A DNA stretch of 64,000 nt from Paraburkholderia ginsengisoli NBRC 100965 (GTDB lineage Bacteria; Pseudomonadota; Gammaproteobacteria; Burkholderiales; Burkholderiaceae). Location: the NCBI RefSeq assembly GCF_000739735.1, contig NZ_BBJF01000008.1:1-64000 (forward strand). Reading direction: 5' to 3'. Positions 36,906-45,772 of this stretch are shown piece after piece (positions within the stretch are counted from its first letter, which is position 1; each line of letters starts with the position of its first letter). The position numbers and the translations under genes were made by a program. The notes under the pieces were generated by a model. It made no database searches, was not told where the DNA came from, and saw nothing but the letters and a program-made list of their open reading frames with translations.

Positions 36906-37541
36906 TTAGCGGGATGCGGCAGGCGATCCACCGGCGGCCGCGCCGCCTGTTCCAGAGGCGCTCATCGCCGGCACCGTAAAGGCGTTCGCCCAATAGCCGG
37001 GCGCCGCGCACCGGTCGGCTTCGCAGGTGTCGGCGTGTGCGTCCGAAGACCGGCCGGCGTCTTGCGGCACGACGATCCCGGCAAAGTCTTCGGCGCGCGA
37101 GCTCACCTTTTGCGCGTAGGCTTTCGAGCCGCCGTAATTTTTGAGCGCGGCGTTCAGATCGCCGTTGGCCGAGCGCATGTAACCGTAGAGAATCGCCGAG
37201 CCCACTTCGATGTTCGCGGTCGGCTCGGTGAGGTCCTTTACGTTCCTCAGCAGTCCACGATGAGCCTGCGGCACGACCTGCATCAGCCCGGTTGCGCCGT
37301 TGGCGCCCTTGGCCTTTTCCTTGAAGCGGGATTCGATCGAAATGATGGCCAGCAGAAGCGCCGGCGGGAGGGAGTATTTCGAAGCGGCCGATTGCACCGC
37401 ATCGGATATCTTTTCAGCTTTGTCCTTGGCGAGACCGAACTTGCGTGTCAGATACGAGGACATGCGGTCGGTGTTGTCGTCGGCCGTTGCGGTTTGCATC
37501 AGGCCGAGCGAAAGCACGATCAGGCAAAGTAACCGACTCAT
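36906..37541 (-). CDS. Exported lytic transglycosylase (SLT domain)
   Basis: A 211-residue precursor with the signal peptide MSRLLCLIVLSLGLMQTATA. The SLT domain shows catalytic Glu70 in ISIESRF, then GATGLMQVVP (about 82-91) and a late Tyr in LKNYGGSK. It cleaves peptidoglycan glycan strands in the periplasm. The C-terminal about 60 residues are low-complexity with a Cys pair (CEADRCAAP). The start is the ATG at 37541. Confidence 0.87.
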   Translation of the reverse strand: MSRLLCLIVLSLGLMQTATADDNTDRMSSYLTRKFGLAKDKAEKISDAVQSAASKYSLPPALLLAIISIESRFKEKAKGANGATGLMQVVPQAHRGLLRNVKDLTEPTANIEVGSAILYGYMRSANGDLNAALKNYGGSKAYAQKVSSRAEDFAGIVVPQDAGRSSDAHADTCEADRCAAPGYWANAFTVPAMSASGTGGAAAGGSPAASR

Positions 37542-38067
37542 AACAAGGACGGGAAGAACTGGGATCCGCGCATTATAGCGCTGCCCCAAAACGAGGCCCC
37601 CGCTGGCCGGAACTTTCTGTTTCAAATCAAGGCCGAGCGGGTCTTCCGCATCTTTTACCTTGTGTGCTTCGCGTTGGGATCGTAGTCGTTGTTCAACGGC
37701 GATGAGAAGGTGGCGAGAGGTTGATCCGCACCGCCCAGATGGACCTCGCGTGTTGTTTTATCACCTATATCGAAGTACTTCCGATCGGACGTTTCACGCG
37801 CAAACCGGGTTGCGTGGCACGCCGCCGGCCGACTTGCCGAACAGTTTTTTTGTTTTGCCACCTTATTCAGTTAGTTGCGATTTTCGATTGAGGAATATCG
37901 AACTGGACGGATGCACCGGTCGAAAGTTAGCTGCCGTTCGGCTACCGGTTAGATTTCCCCTGGATTTGAGACAATGAACTCCGCCCGCGAATGTCGTTGC
38001 GGGACAACCGGGTGTAGCCTTGACGTTTCGTGTTGGGCCGCCCATTGATCAAGAGATGTTTTCAGGT
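37542..38067. other. Gene-poor stretch between transglycosylase and small protein genes
   Basis: About 525 bp, more AT-rich than its flanks. A minus-strand 68-codon frame (37655-37861, GTG start) has no convincing ribosome site or domain and is not called. Presumably it contains promoters for the divergent genes. Confidence 0.4.
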
Positions 38068-38328
38068 ATGAGCAAGACCGCGTTTATTCCCAGCGTCCCC
38101 GGGACGTCGGAGGATGATTTCGAAGTATCGGCAATGTCGAAGATGGCCGGCTACCGGCGCTTCTACGGCGTGTTGAAAGTGGTGCGGACCACCGACGGCC
38201 GCGTGCTGTTTCCGTTCGACGGCGCCCCGGAACTCGGCCCATATCCGACCAGGCTGGAGGCGGTCGCAGCGGCGCAGGTGTACGGCGAGCACATCGTGAC
38301 CAGCGACCTCGAACGCCCGGAGTTGTGA
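38068..38328 (+). CDS. Small conserved hypothetical protein
   Basis: An 86-residue soluble protein (MSKTAFIPSVPGTSEDDFEV) with a compact conserved-looking core YRRFYGVLKVVRTTDGRVLF and a C-terminal helix RLEAVAAAQVYGEHIV. Similar small proteins occur in Paraburkholderia, but I cannot assign a function. The start is uncertain: ATG at 38068 or in-frame ATG at 38056. Confidence 0.6.
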   Translation: MSKTAFIPSVPGTSEDDFEVSAMSKMAGYRRFYGVLKVVRTTDGRVLFPFDGAPELGPYPTRLEAVAAAQVYGEHIVTSDLERPEL

Positions 38329-38386
38329 CGGGAGCGTGCGGCGATCCGTTGGCCGGCCACATCGCGTGATCATTTCGGAGCAACGA

Positions 38387-38998
38387 ATGGCAAGTCTGCG
38401 CAGAAGGGGCTCATGGGCCGCGGTCATGTGGAAGGCGGCCGCGCTGGCGGCTGTGCTGACGACCGCATCCAGTCAAACCGTTTTCGCGCAAAACGCCGAC
38501 GCCCTTCCCGATGCCGGGCGTGCCGCGCTAGCGAAAGCCGACGTGGTTCACGCGCAGGTCCATGTTGCGGCTATCGATGCGGCCGCCAATAGCGTGACGC
38601 TGCGTGGTCCGCACGGCAATCTTGCCGACGTGGACGTGGATCCCGCCGTGGCCGACGTCAGCCGACTGCGGGTCGGCGACAAGCTGAACGTGGCGTATAA
38701 GCAGGCGCTCCTGCTTCAGATCGACAGGCTCGCGACGCGAGGTGTGCGTGAGCGCATCGAGAGGACGGTGGCGATTCCGGCATCGGAGGGATTTACGTCG
38801 TCTGCGCATCGGGTGCGGATCGTCGCGACGGTGACGAAGATCGATCGCAAGAACCGCCTCGTGACGCTGCGTGGACCACGGCACCGGCAGGTATTGCAGG
38901 CCACGCAGGATATCCCGCTCGACAAGTTGAAAGTCGGCGATAGTGTGCGCGCGGAATTTGTGTCGGCAGTGGCGGTAGAGTTGGTCAGGGATCGATGA
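38387..38998 (+). CDS. Exported protein with two internal repeats
   Basis: A 203-residue precursor: positively charged start (MASLRRRGSW), hydrophobic signal and cleavage near TVFAQ. The mature protein has two related segments, VAAIDAAANSVTLRGPHGN (about 61-79) and VTKIDRKNRLVTLRGPRH (about 147-164), each followed by a LRVGDKL/LKVGDSV motif. This suggests two OB-like beta domains. GGAG at 38377-38380 supports the ATG at 38387. The function is unknown. Confidence 0.7.
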   Translation: MASLRRRGSWAAVMWKAAALAAVLTTASSQTVFAQNADALPDAGRAALAKADVVHAQVHVAAIDAAANSVTLRGPHGNLADVDVDPAVADVSRLRVGDKLNVAYKQALLLQIDRLATRGVRERIERTVAIPASEGFTSSAHRVRIVATVTKIDRKNRLVTLRGPRHRQVLQATQDIPLDKLKVGDSVRAEFVSAVAVELVRDR

Positions 38999-39064
38999 TC
39001 GAGCCAGGCGCTTCGCACGTCCGAACGCCGCGTGACTACCGTCGCATGACTACCGTCGTGTCGA

Positions 39065-39604
39065 CTACGCTGAAGAGGCTGGCTGCAACGCCATGCCGCC
39101 CTCCGCCTCGCTCCAGTTCACGACCCACTCCGGCAATGCCGGCGACGTCTGCGTGATGCCCGACAGTTCCAGCATTTCGGCGGTCGCCACGGTGCCGCCC
39201 TGTCGTTTCAGAAAACGCGCTCTCACGACGGCCAGTCCGATTTGCGCATCGCCGCGCACGAAGCCCTGCTCGATGAAGATGTGCTTTTCGTCCCAGCCGA
39301 TCACGCGGGTGTGAACGTCATAGCGGTCGCCCAGTTCAAGCGAGCGATGAAAGCGCATCGTTTCCAGCGTCACGACCGGATACCAGCCGCGTGCTCTCAA
39401 TTGCCGCCACAGGCCGCTGCGCATCATCAGATCGACGCGCGCCAGATCGAGGATCGTGAAATAGCGGCCGTTGTTCATGTGGAGCAATACGTCGAGGTCG
39501 TTTATCCAGACGCGAAACGGCGTGACACAGTTGTCGAGCACCTGAAGCCGGCTGCGGCCTCGACTGGTGAACAACAGAAGTATTAGACGTAGCAGAAGAC
39601 TCAT
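39065..39604 (-). CDS. Hotdog-fold acyl-CoA thioesterase (4HBT/FadM-like)
   Basis: A 179-residue protein. The hotdog signature FRVWINDLDVLLHMNNGRYF (about 30-49) contains the acidic residue and His-Met-Asn of 4HBT thioesterases, followed by LARVDLMMRSGLW and SLELGDRYDVHTRVIGWD. The N-terminus is hydrophobic (MSLLLRLILLLF) and may contact the membrane. It probably hydrolyses acyl-CoA esters. Confidence 0.85.
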   Translation of the reverse strand: MSLLLRLILLLFTSRGRSRLQVLDNCVTPFRVWINDLDVLLHMNNGRYFTILDLARVDLMMRSGLWRQLRARGWYPVVTLETMRFHRSLELGDRYDVHTRVIGWDEKHIFIEQGFVRGDAQIGLAVVRARFLKRQGGTVATAEMLELSGITQTSPALPEWVVNWSEAEGGMALQPASSA

Positions 39605-39753
39605 GCGAAAACCCGGTGAGCGGTGATTTGCCGTGGATGGCTGGGAAGTGCATGGTAGCGGTGATGGTGCGAAGCGGTGCGTCGGCGACGGGGGAAATCT
39701 GTAGAGCGTCGTCTCGAATGAGGATGCGATGTGAGAGGAAGGCCAGTACCCGT

Positions 39754-39954
39754 CTAATGGATAGCGTGGTCAACCTGGATATCGAGGAGCGGTGTCGTCG
39801 TCACCGCGACGGCTATGTGCTCCGACTTGGGCAACACGCCGGCAAATGCCGCGACACCCATTCCGCAGATCGCCGCAAGACAGACAGCAGCCACGGCAAT
39901 GACCGAACTACGGCGCAGTGGTTTGAATATAACCCGACCCGGAAAGACGCTCAT
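39754..39954 (-). CDS. Small membrane or exported protein
   Basis: A 66-residue product beginning MSVFPGRVIFKPLRRSSVIA, followed by one hydrophobic helix (about 17-38) and a short extracytoplasmic tail. An excellent ribosome site AAGGAGG lies 8 bp before the ATG at 39954. No domain is recognised. It lies upstream of the thioesterase gene on the same strand. Confidence 0.6.
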   Translation of the reverse strand: MSVFPGRVIFKPLRRSSVIAVAAVCLAAICGMGVAAFAGVLPKSEHIAVAVTTTPLLDIQVDHAIH

Positions 39955-40190
39955 GTCAGCCACCTCCTTGTTCACGCAGCGTTCAAATGCAACAAGCGTG
40001 CCGACAGAGAGGGGCGGTTCCAGGCGCCTTCCTGGCGAAGCGCCTGCGCGTTAATGCAAGGCCTCAGACGTCGAAGCCACGGCTCGATGTCGGGAGAGTA
40101 CAAACACTTCGGGTCCTGTTTGCGGATAAATCCCGACGCTTGCAGTCGTCGGACTGTGCCGGGGCCTCACGCCTCAGCTAACCGCTGAAC

Positions 40191-41084
40191 TCACGTTCGC
40201 AGGATTTCGATAAGGGTGCGTGCGTTTCGCTGCCCCTGGTCTTCACGGCAATTATTAAAAATGACGTGCGTCCTGACTGCCCGGTTGGAGATATCGCGGA
40301 TTGGCGTGGACAATTGCCGAAGTTCGTCGTCGCTGTAATCGTAGTCAAAGCGACCCGCAGCGGTTGCGGCCCCGGTCGCGCTCCACGTAGCCGCGTTGCG
40401 CCCATGCAGCCGAACAAACGCGAGGTCGGGATTGGTCACTTCCCACACGGTGTGCGCACGGTTGGTGACTTCTTCGGGAGCATCCACAATGACGTGGACG
40501 AGCTTGTATCGCTTGAGCAATTCCAATGTGCCGAAGACGTGTTCGGCATTCAGCCACGAATTGTTTCGGAACTCGACCGCGACCGTGTATCCGTGCATTC
40601 GCTCTGCGCATTCTTCGACGTGGGCGCGTCCTTCATCGCCGCAGATCAGCCACGGGGCAAACTGAAAAAGAACCGCGCCAAGTTTGCCGACTTGCCGTAA
40701 TGGTTCGAGCGCTTCGCGATAACGCCGCCAAAGTTCATCGAGAATCTCAGCCGGAATATCACGGTAGTACAGGTTCTTTTCCCCCGCGTGCGGAATGGCC
40801 ATCGCGATGTCCTTGGGCAGCGCCTCTCGCAACGTCTGATGGCCCGTCAGCAATCGAAACGCCTTGATATCGAACGTGAAGTCGGCTGGCGTGCGTTCCG
40901 CCCACAACGCCGAGTTCGACGCCGAGGGCATTCCGTAGTAGCTCGAATCGACCTCAACGAGTGAGAACTGCGACGCATAGAACCGCAACCGTGCCTCGGC
41001 ACTTCTACAGTCAGGCGGATAAAACCGCTTGCACGCGATGAGCGTTTTATCGGTCCAGCCGGCGGACCCGCAGAGTATGTTCAC
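40191..41084 (-). CDS. DUF72 domain-containing protein
   Basis: A 297-residue protein of the DUF72 TIM-barrel-like family: CGSAGWTDK at the N-terminus, FYASQFSLVEVDSSYYGMPS, FTFDIKAFRLLTGH, AVEFRNNSWL and FVRLHGRNAATW. The enzymatic activity is unknown. It lies just right of a gene-free 236-bp stretch and left of the rhomboid gene. Confidence 0.88.
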   Translation of the reverse strand: MNILCGSAGWTDKTLIACKRFYPPDCRSAEARLRFYASQFSLVEVDSSYYGMPSASNSALWAERTPADFTFDIKAFRLLTGHQTLREALPKDIAMAIPHAGEKNLYYRDIPAEILDELWRRYREALEPLRQVGKLGAVLFQFAPWLICGDEGRAHVEECAERMHGYTVAVEFRNNSWLNAEHVFGTLELLKRYKLVHVIVDAPEEVTNRAHTVWEVTNPDLAFVRLHGRNAATWSATGAATAAGRFDYDYSDDELRQLSTPIRDISNRAVRTHVIFNNCREDQGQRNARTLIEILRT

Positions 41085-41147
41085 GACGCCTCCCGATTGA
41101 AGCGCGGTGCTCGCCTGACCATGGCGGTTTATCCGGTCATGGCCGCG

Positions 41148-41768
41148 TCATACCGCGCGTGACCGGCTGGCTGAGCCCATACGCGCCGCAAGAACACCGC
41201 CTATCAGCCCGCCGATATGACTTTGCCACGATAAGCCGGGATAGATCGGCAGCACGCCGAACAGCATGCTGCCACCGAAGGTGCCCACGACGAGGAATGC
41301 CACGAGTATGGGGACGAATTTGCGCGTGTAGTAGCCTCGGGCGACCAGATAGCCGGCGTAACCGAATACGAGCCCGCTCGCTCCAATGTGTATCGAGTTG
41401 GACGCCCCGAACAGCCATGCGCAAAGGCCTGCGCCGAGCATCCCGCCGACGGTCGCCTCCCAGAAGTTCGATACGCGCGGCCACAGGCACAGCCAGCCCA
41501 GAACGAGCAGTCCGCCTGTGTTGGCTGCGATGTGCCCGAGGCTCGCATGCAGCCAGGGGGAAAAAAGGATGCCTTGCAAGCCGCCGAGCGAACGTGGCAC
41601 GACGCCGTGCCGGTTCAGATTCAGGAAGGGCATGACGGCCGACAGCAAGAAGACCGCCCACATCGAACCGACGAACAGTCCAAGCAGCGCGACGCGCGCC
41701 TTGAGCCGTGCGGTCAGTGTGTCCCCGTCGGCGATTGCGCCACCAAACCGTATCGTCGATTGCGGCAT
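41148..41768 (-). CDS. Rhomboid-family intramembrane serine protease
   Basis: A 206-residue protein with about six membrane helices. The catalytic dyad is Ser131 in HIGASGLVFG and His184 in WQSHIGGLIGG, with the oxyanion HxxxN motif at about 79-83 (HIAAN). The start at 41768 has GGAGGA upstream. It is the last core-type gene before the accessory element, and its 5' end faces the element. Confidence 0.9.
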   Translation of the reverse strand: MPQSTIRFGGAIADGDTLTARLKARVALLGLFVGSMWAVFLLSAVMPFLNLNRHGVVPRSLGGLQGILFSPWLHASLGHIAANTGGLLVLGWLCLWPRVSNFWEATVGGMLGAGLCAWLFGASNSIHIGASGLVFGYAGYLVARGYYTRKFVPILVAFLVVGTFGGSMLFGVLPIYPGLSWQSHIGGLIGGVLAARMGSASRSRAV

Positions 41769-42088
41769 TACGCATTCCTCCGGACATTGGACGGCGCGCC
41801 GCGGGCCAATGCGTGGCTGAACCCGCACGCCTCAAACCTGGCTTCGATTTTTCATGCGGAGTTGCCGGCAAGGGGGTGACCGGCAGACTGCCCGGTTCCC
41901 GCTATCAACAACCCTCAAACCCACACATCCGAGATATTCGCGCAAAGAAAAGGGCGCTGGAATCATTCCCGCGCCCTCGTCGTTTATTTTTGGCTTATGC
42001 GCCGCCTGGCAGGGCGTTGGCGGAATTACGATCCCGCCAACAAAAGTATTTCAAGGGCGGCGTAAACAAAACTTTTCAATGGCAATCC
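41769..42088. other. Junction region between core chromosome and transposon
   Basis: No gene seen. A hairpin at 41951-41977 (AGGGCGC with GCGCCCT, inner GGAA/TTCC) reads TTTTCTTTG after the stem on the minus strand and may stop transcripts from the tns operon before they reach the rhomboid gene. The exact transposon end is not identified; it should lie between here and 42393. Confidence 0.4.
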
Positions 42089-42257
42089 GGATTAGAAGTC
42101 GTTACACATCGCACCCGAAGACCTTCTGACCGAAAAATCCTCGAATAATCATGGTTCTACGCTGCGCGTAATCGCTTCTTTTGTCGAGACGAGCAGCCGA
42201 AAGTGCATAGTGAATGAATTTTTCGTGCATCTGGATTAGAAGCGGTTACGCCCGCCT
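42089..42257. repeat. Candidate TnsB-binding repeats at the transposon end
   Basis: Three related about 20-bp sites: GGATTAGAAGTCGTTACAC at 42089-42107, GGATTAGAAGCGGTTACGC at 42233-42251, and an inverted copy at 42161-42180 whose complement reads AAGAAGCGATTACGCGCAGC. The direct copies share GGATTAGAAG and GTTAC. They lie 137-305 bp beyond the tnsB stop, where Tn7-like elements place arrays of TnsB sites. The inverted orientation of the middle copy is unusual. Confidence 0.45.
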
Positions 42258-42393
42258 GGCAAGCGTTTCCGGGAGAACATGAACATCGCGTTCGCGCCGC
42301 GCAGTCTCTCATCGGCGAGTGCAAACATCGAACGACCATCGGCTCGGTCAGTGTTGGACCTCGCCACCATGGTCGCCCCGCGGCCTGATGCCG

Positions 42394-44754
42394 TTACTGC
42401 TCCTCTGGCTCCGGCTTCCGGTTTTCTCGAGCAACCTTTCTAGCTTGCAACCATGCTGCATACTCCGCGTTCGGGGGCTTGGTCCCGATAGACGGCTCGG
42501 GAGGAACAGGAGCTACGGGACGCTGTGCGAGCCCGAACGCGGCCGCCTCTCGTTCTTCCCATCGGCGATTGTTCTGGATTATTGCGGTCGCTTTAGCGTT
42601 GGCGGTGGAGGTGCCCGCGATGTCGTGAATGTCCCCGTTAGCATCGCGGTGACGCACCGCATCGGCGACGCCGTTGTGCTGGTCGACGGTCAGCTTATCG
42701 CTGGCTTTGCGCTTCGTCACCTCGCCTTCGAGCTTGAGCATTGCGTCCGCCTGTTTGGTCAGAGATAGCTCCTGCCAAGTGTGGTTCTGAACCCGGCGCA
42801 GGTCTTCATCAATAACCCTTAGCGATTCCACCACCTCGCCTTCACGCTTCCAAAGAATGTAAAGAGGGTCCGCGGTGAAGCGCTTCACAAAGACTTCCAA
42901 CGACCGGCCATGTTTAGTCTGCTCTTCGGCGAAGGCCTTCAGGCTGTCCGATGAAAAGCGGACGCCGCAAAAATGCACTTGACCATTCCGAACCGTGTAC
43001 GGCTCCCACGCGATAAATCTGGCGAGGAGTTCCCTTTCCGACCACTGCTTTCGCGCATCCCCTCTGCGCTGAAGCTGTTGAGATGCGAAAAGCTTCATCG
43101 GCGAGCTCATCTCGCCCTCAATGAAGTCTTTGTGGCTCCGCAGCTGCGGCCGGTGAGCGGTCAGGTTGTACGCCGCCACCGCTTCGTAAGCAGAATAAAT
43201 GAAACGTCCGAGAGACGTTCCGCGAGTCAACAGACGTTTCCGACGCTCCTCTCTGCTAAGCGGGTCATTTTTACGCGTATGTGCAGCCTCCAAGTCCAAC
43301 AACGCGTTCTGCATGCACCCGTTGAGGCTCTCGACGCACCCTTTCGATTGTCCGCTCGCAGGAGGAGAAATTGCGAGGTGGAGTCTCATTTGCGCACACA
43401 CAACAACTGCGTTTTGCCCAGACGGGCCAGCGCCGTTGTCGAAGAAGACCCCATCGATATTTCCATGCACCAACCCTTCTGGTGACCTGAGTCCGAGACG
43501 CTGAGCGAGCTTAGACTTGTCCATAAAGCAGGACGCGATACACCTGCGGTATGCAATTGCATCTTCACCAGTGAGGACTATTTCAATTCCTACGACTGCG
43601 CGCGAGTTACGCGCGACTGCGAACAGGACTCTTACGCGGATTTTCTTCCACCTCCCCTTAACCTTCACCCGTATGCCGACTTTCGGTGTCCAAGCGTCGA
43701 CGTCGACCGTTTCAATTTTTCCTTGCGTGTAGTCGGTCGCCGTACCGGACAGAATCGCGAAATTGGCGTTATGAACTACGGGGCCGTTCCGCTCCTCTAA
43801 CAAATTGTATTTGGGAATCAACTCCTCATTTGAAATTCTGCAGAATGTGTCGTAGGTTGGACGGAGCTCCTCCCTGACATCCGCGTAGTGCTCCTCGCAC
43901 AAGCGCCGAAATGTCTTGGCTAATGACCATTTCTCCTTGACCCAATAGCGTCGCAGCAGGACGAGGAATTTTGATTCCTTTTCATGCTCGCTAACTGGAA
44001 GGCGTTTGAGCCGTCTGGGCCTGCCGGTTGCCTCACTCCTGAGCCTGTCCTGCCTTTCGGCATAAGTCAGTGCTCCAGGCTTATTGACAAGATTGGGCCG
44101 CTTGCCCGTCACGCCCTTCCCGGCGTGTTGGGCGAGCATGGAATTCTCATGGCCACCAAAATGGCAATGTTGATGGAACAACTTTCTTATCTGAGCGGCA
44201 TAGCCTCGATGCTCTCCGATGGCGGCAATGACAAACTTTGTTGCTTCAAGGTTTGCGCTACGGTCAGTAACAACCTGGTCATTAAAAACATAGTCCTCTG
44301 GATTGCCTTGACCACCAGCGTCAATCATGCAGAACGCCTCAAGAATCCGGCGACGTCGTGCAAATCCGTTACGCGCGTTCTGGAACTTTGGCGGAAGCAG
44401 GTCCAGCGGCAGTTTCATGTACCCAGGAACCCCATCCGCCTCTAAACGCTTGATGTCTTTGAGCGGCGAATCGGGCGCGTCTGCTGACCAGACTCTCCAG
44501 TCCCCAGGGCCCCGAGGCGAGCCCTTGGAAACGAGCTTCAGGACATAGAGTTGTCTGTCGACTGGATTCCAGCATATGGCTCGGTATCGTGCGTCACCGT
44601 CCCGCAACCGGGCAAACATATCAAAGCGGCATAAACCTTTGGGCCAGTCTTCCCGTGGCATCAGTAGCCGCTGGAGCGCCGCCGCATCGGCTATCTGAGG
44701 TTTCAGATGGGACAGCGGTACGACCTCATCGCGTTGGTCAGCTCGTGTAGACAT
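42394..44754 (-). CDS. tnsB: TnsB-like DDE transposase of a Tn7-like element
   Basis: A 786-residue transposase/integrase. The retroviral-integrase fold is identifiable by Asp about 351/353 (IETVDVDAWTPK), Asp about 439 (GVFFDNGAG) and Glu about 475 (GQSKGCVESLNG), i.e. the DDE triad. Helix-turn-helix-like N-terminal segments precede it and a Mu-type beta-barrel and basic, Pro-rich C-tail follow. It joins the transposon 3' ends to target DNA. The start at 44754 lies 6 bp after the tnsA stop, so the two are coupled. Confidence 0.88.
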   Translation of the reverse strand: MSTRADQRDEVVPLSHLKPQIADAAALQRLLMPREDWPKGLCRFDMFARLRDGDARYRAICWNPVDRQLYVLKLVSKGSPRGPGDWRVWSADAPDSPLKDIKRLEADGVPGYMKLPLDLLPPKFQNARNGFARRRRILEAFCMIDAGGQGNPEDYVFNDQVVTDRSANLEATKFVIAAIGEHRGYAAQIRKLFHQHCHFGGHENSMLAQHAGKGVTGKRPNLVNKPGALTYAERQDRLRSEATGRPRRLKRLPVSEHEKESKFLVLLRRYWVKEKWSLAKTFRRLCEEHYADVREELRPTYDTFCRISNEELIPKYNLLEERNGPVVHNANFAILSGTATDYTQGKIETVDVDAWTPKVGIRVKVKGRWKKIRVRVLFAVARNSRAVVGIEIVLTGEDAIAYRRCIASCFMDKSKLAQRLGLRSPEGLVHGNIDGVFFDNGAGPSGQNAVVVCAQMRLHLAISPPASGQSKGCVESLNGCMQNALLDLEAAHTRKNDPLSREERRKRLLTRGTSLGRFIYSAYEAVAAYNLTAHRPQLRSHKDFIEGEMSSPMKLFASQQLQRRGDARKQWSERELLARFIAWEPYTVRNGQVHFCGVRFSSDSLKAFAEEQTKHGRSLEVFVKRFTADPLYILWKREGEVVESLRVIDEDLRRVQNHTWQELSLTKQADAMLKLEGEVTKRKASDKLTVDQHNGVADAVRHRDANGDIHDIAGTSTANAKATAIIQNNRRWEEREAAAFGLAQRPVAPVPPEPSIGTKPPNAEYAAWLQARKVARENRKPEPEEQ

Positions 44755-44760
44755 GATTGA

Positions 44761-45723
44761 TTACGATTCCGGTATTGCGTGGCGACCGGTTCGAATGAGC
44801 TCGAGGCGGTTCGCAGGTCGCAAGTCATAACGATGGTCGATGGCGAGAAATCCGTATGCCACCGAGGCGCTGAATCTGACATAAGCGTCGTCGAGACTGA
44901 TGCCGATGTTGCGTGCGACGCGTAGTAGCACGGCATCCAGGCTGCCACGATTGCTGCACCGGATAACGACCTTCGCGAAGCTCTCGGCAACGCTATAAAG
45001 TGACGGGAGGTGGTGATGGACGGCGAAGCCCATGAGAAGCTGGAGGTTGCCAAACTCGACCATCGAGACCTCATCACCAATAATCAGCTCCCACGTCCAG
45101 CCTCGCTCCTCCATTGCCTTACGCTCACGTTCCTCGCGTCTCAGGTCTTTCTCATCAGGGATGTACCCCCGAGCCTTGACGGAGATTGCGTGATATTTCA
45201 GCTTCAGCTCACGCGGGCAAAAGTACGTCACGATTACGTCGATAGTCATCAGCTTCGAGCGCTGCATACGCTTGCCAGTCAACTCAGCTCGCCAGAACGC
45301 CTTCTCGTCTACGATGCCGTACTGCTCGCGGAAGTCGAGGATACCGGGATGGAAGGCGAGCTTTGTCAATACGCGCAGCTCGGCCGTCGACAGCGCCTGA
45401 TGCAGCCGCTCAAGCTTGAACCCCGGCATCACGGCTCGTGTACTCATCGAGGGGGTACGAGCTTTGAGCAGCGGCGTGTATTCGTCGCCATGAGGCCAGC
45501 CGAATGCGTCACGCTTCGGAAGCTTGCTTAAGGACGGCGCGGGATACGGAGGCTTCAAGTCGAAGATACGAAACCCAGTCTTCACTTTCGGAGCGACGGT
45601 GGGCTCAACGTCTTCGTCGTACTCAAAGTTTGGGTCATGCCATTCCGATGCAGCTGTGCCGAGCGCTGATTTCAGCTTGGACTTTCTATTCCCATAGCTG
45701 GTGTACACGGTTTCGAGCTTCAT
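44761..45723 (-). CDS. tnsA: TnsA-like endonuclease
   Basis: A 320-residue protein. The restriction-like catalytic core is present: Glu133 in ILDFREQYGI, Asp162 in MTIDVIVTYF and Lys183 in ISVKARGY, the E-D-K arrangement of TnsA, which cuts the 5' ends of the element and enables cut-and-paste transposition. About 110 extra residues precede the core. The C-terminal half would hold the TnsC-contacting winged helix. AGGAGA lies upstream of the ATG at 45723. Confidence 0.85.
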   Translation of the reverse strand: MKLETVYTSYGNRKSKLKSALGTAASEWHDPNFEYDEDVEPTVAPKVKTGFRIFDLKPPYPAPSLSKLPKRDAFGWPHGDEYTPLLKARTPSMSTRAVMPGFKLERLHQALSTAELRVLTKLAFHPGILDFREQYGIVDEKAFWRAELTGKRMQRSKLMTIDVIVTYFCPRELKLKYHAISVKARGYIPDEKDLRREERERKAMEERGWTWELIIGDEVSMVEFGNLQLLMGFAVHHHLPSLYSVAESFAKVVIRCSNRGSLDAVLLRVARNIGISLDDAYVRFSASVAYGFLAIDHRYDLRPANRLELIRTGRHAIPES

Positions 45724-45772
45724 GTCGGTTCTCCTGGTCAGCTACGCTTTCAGTGGTTTCAACTGTTACGAG

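Noticed and set aside
37655..37861. A 68-codon minus-strand frame with GTG start
   Set aside because: No convincing ribosome site, no hydrophobic or domain pattern, and no coupling to a neighbour.
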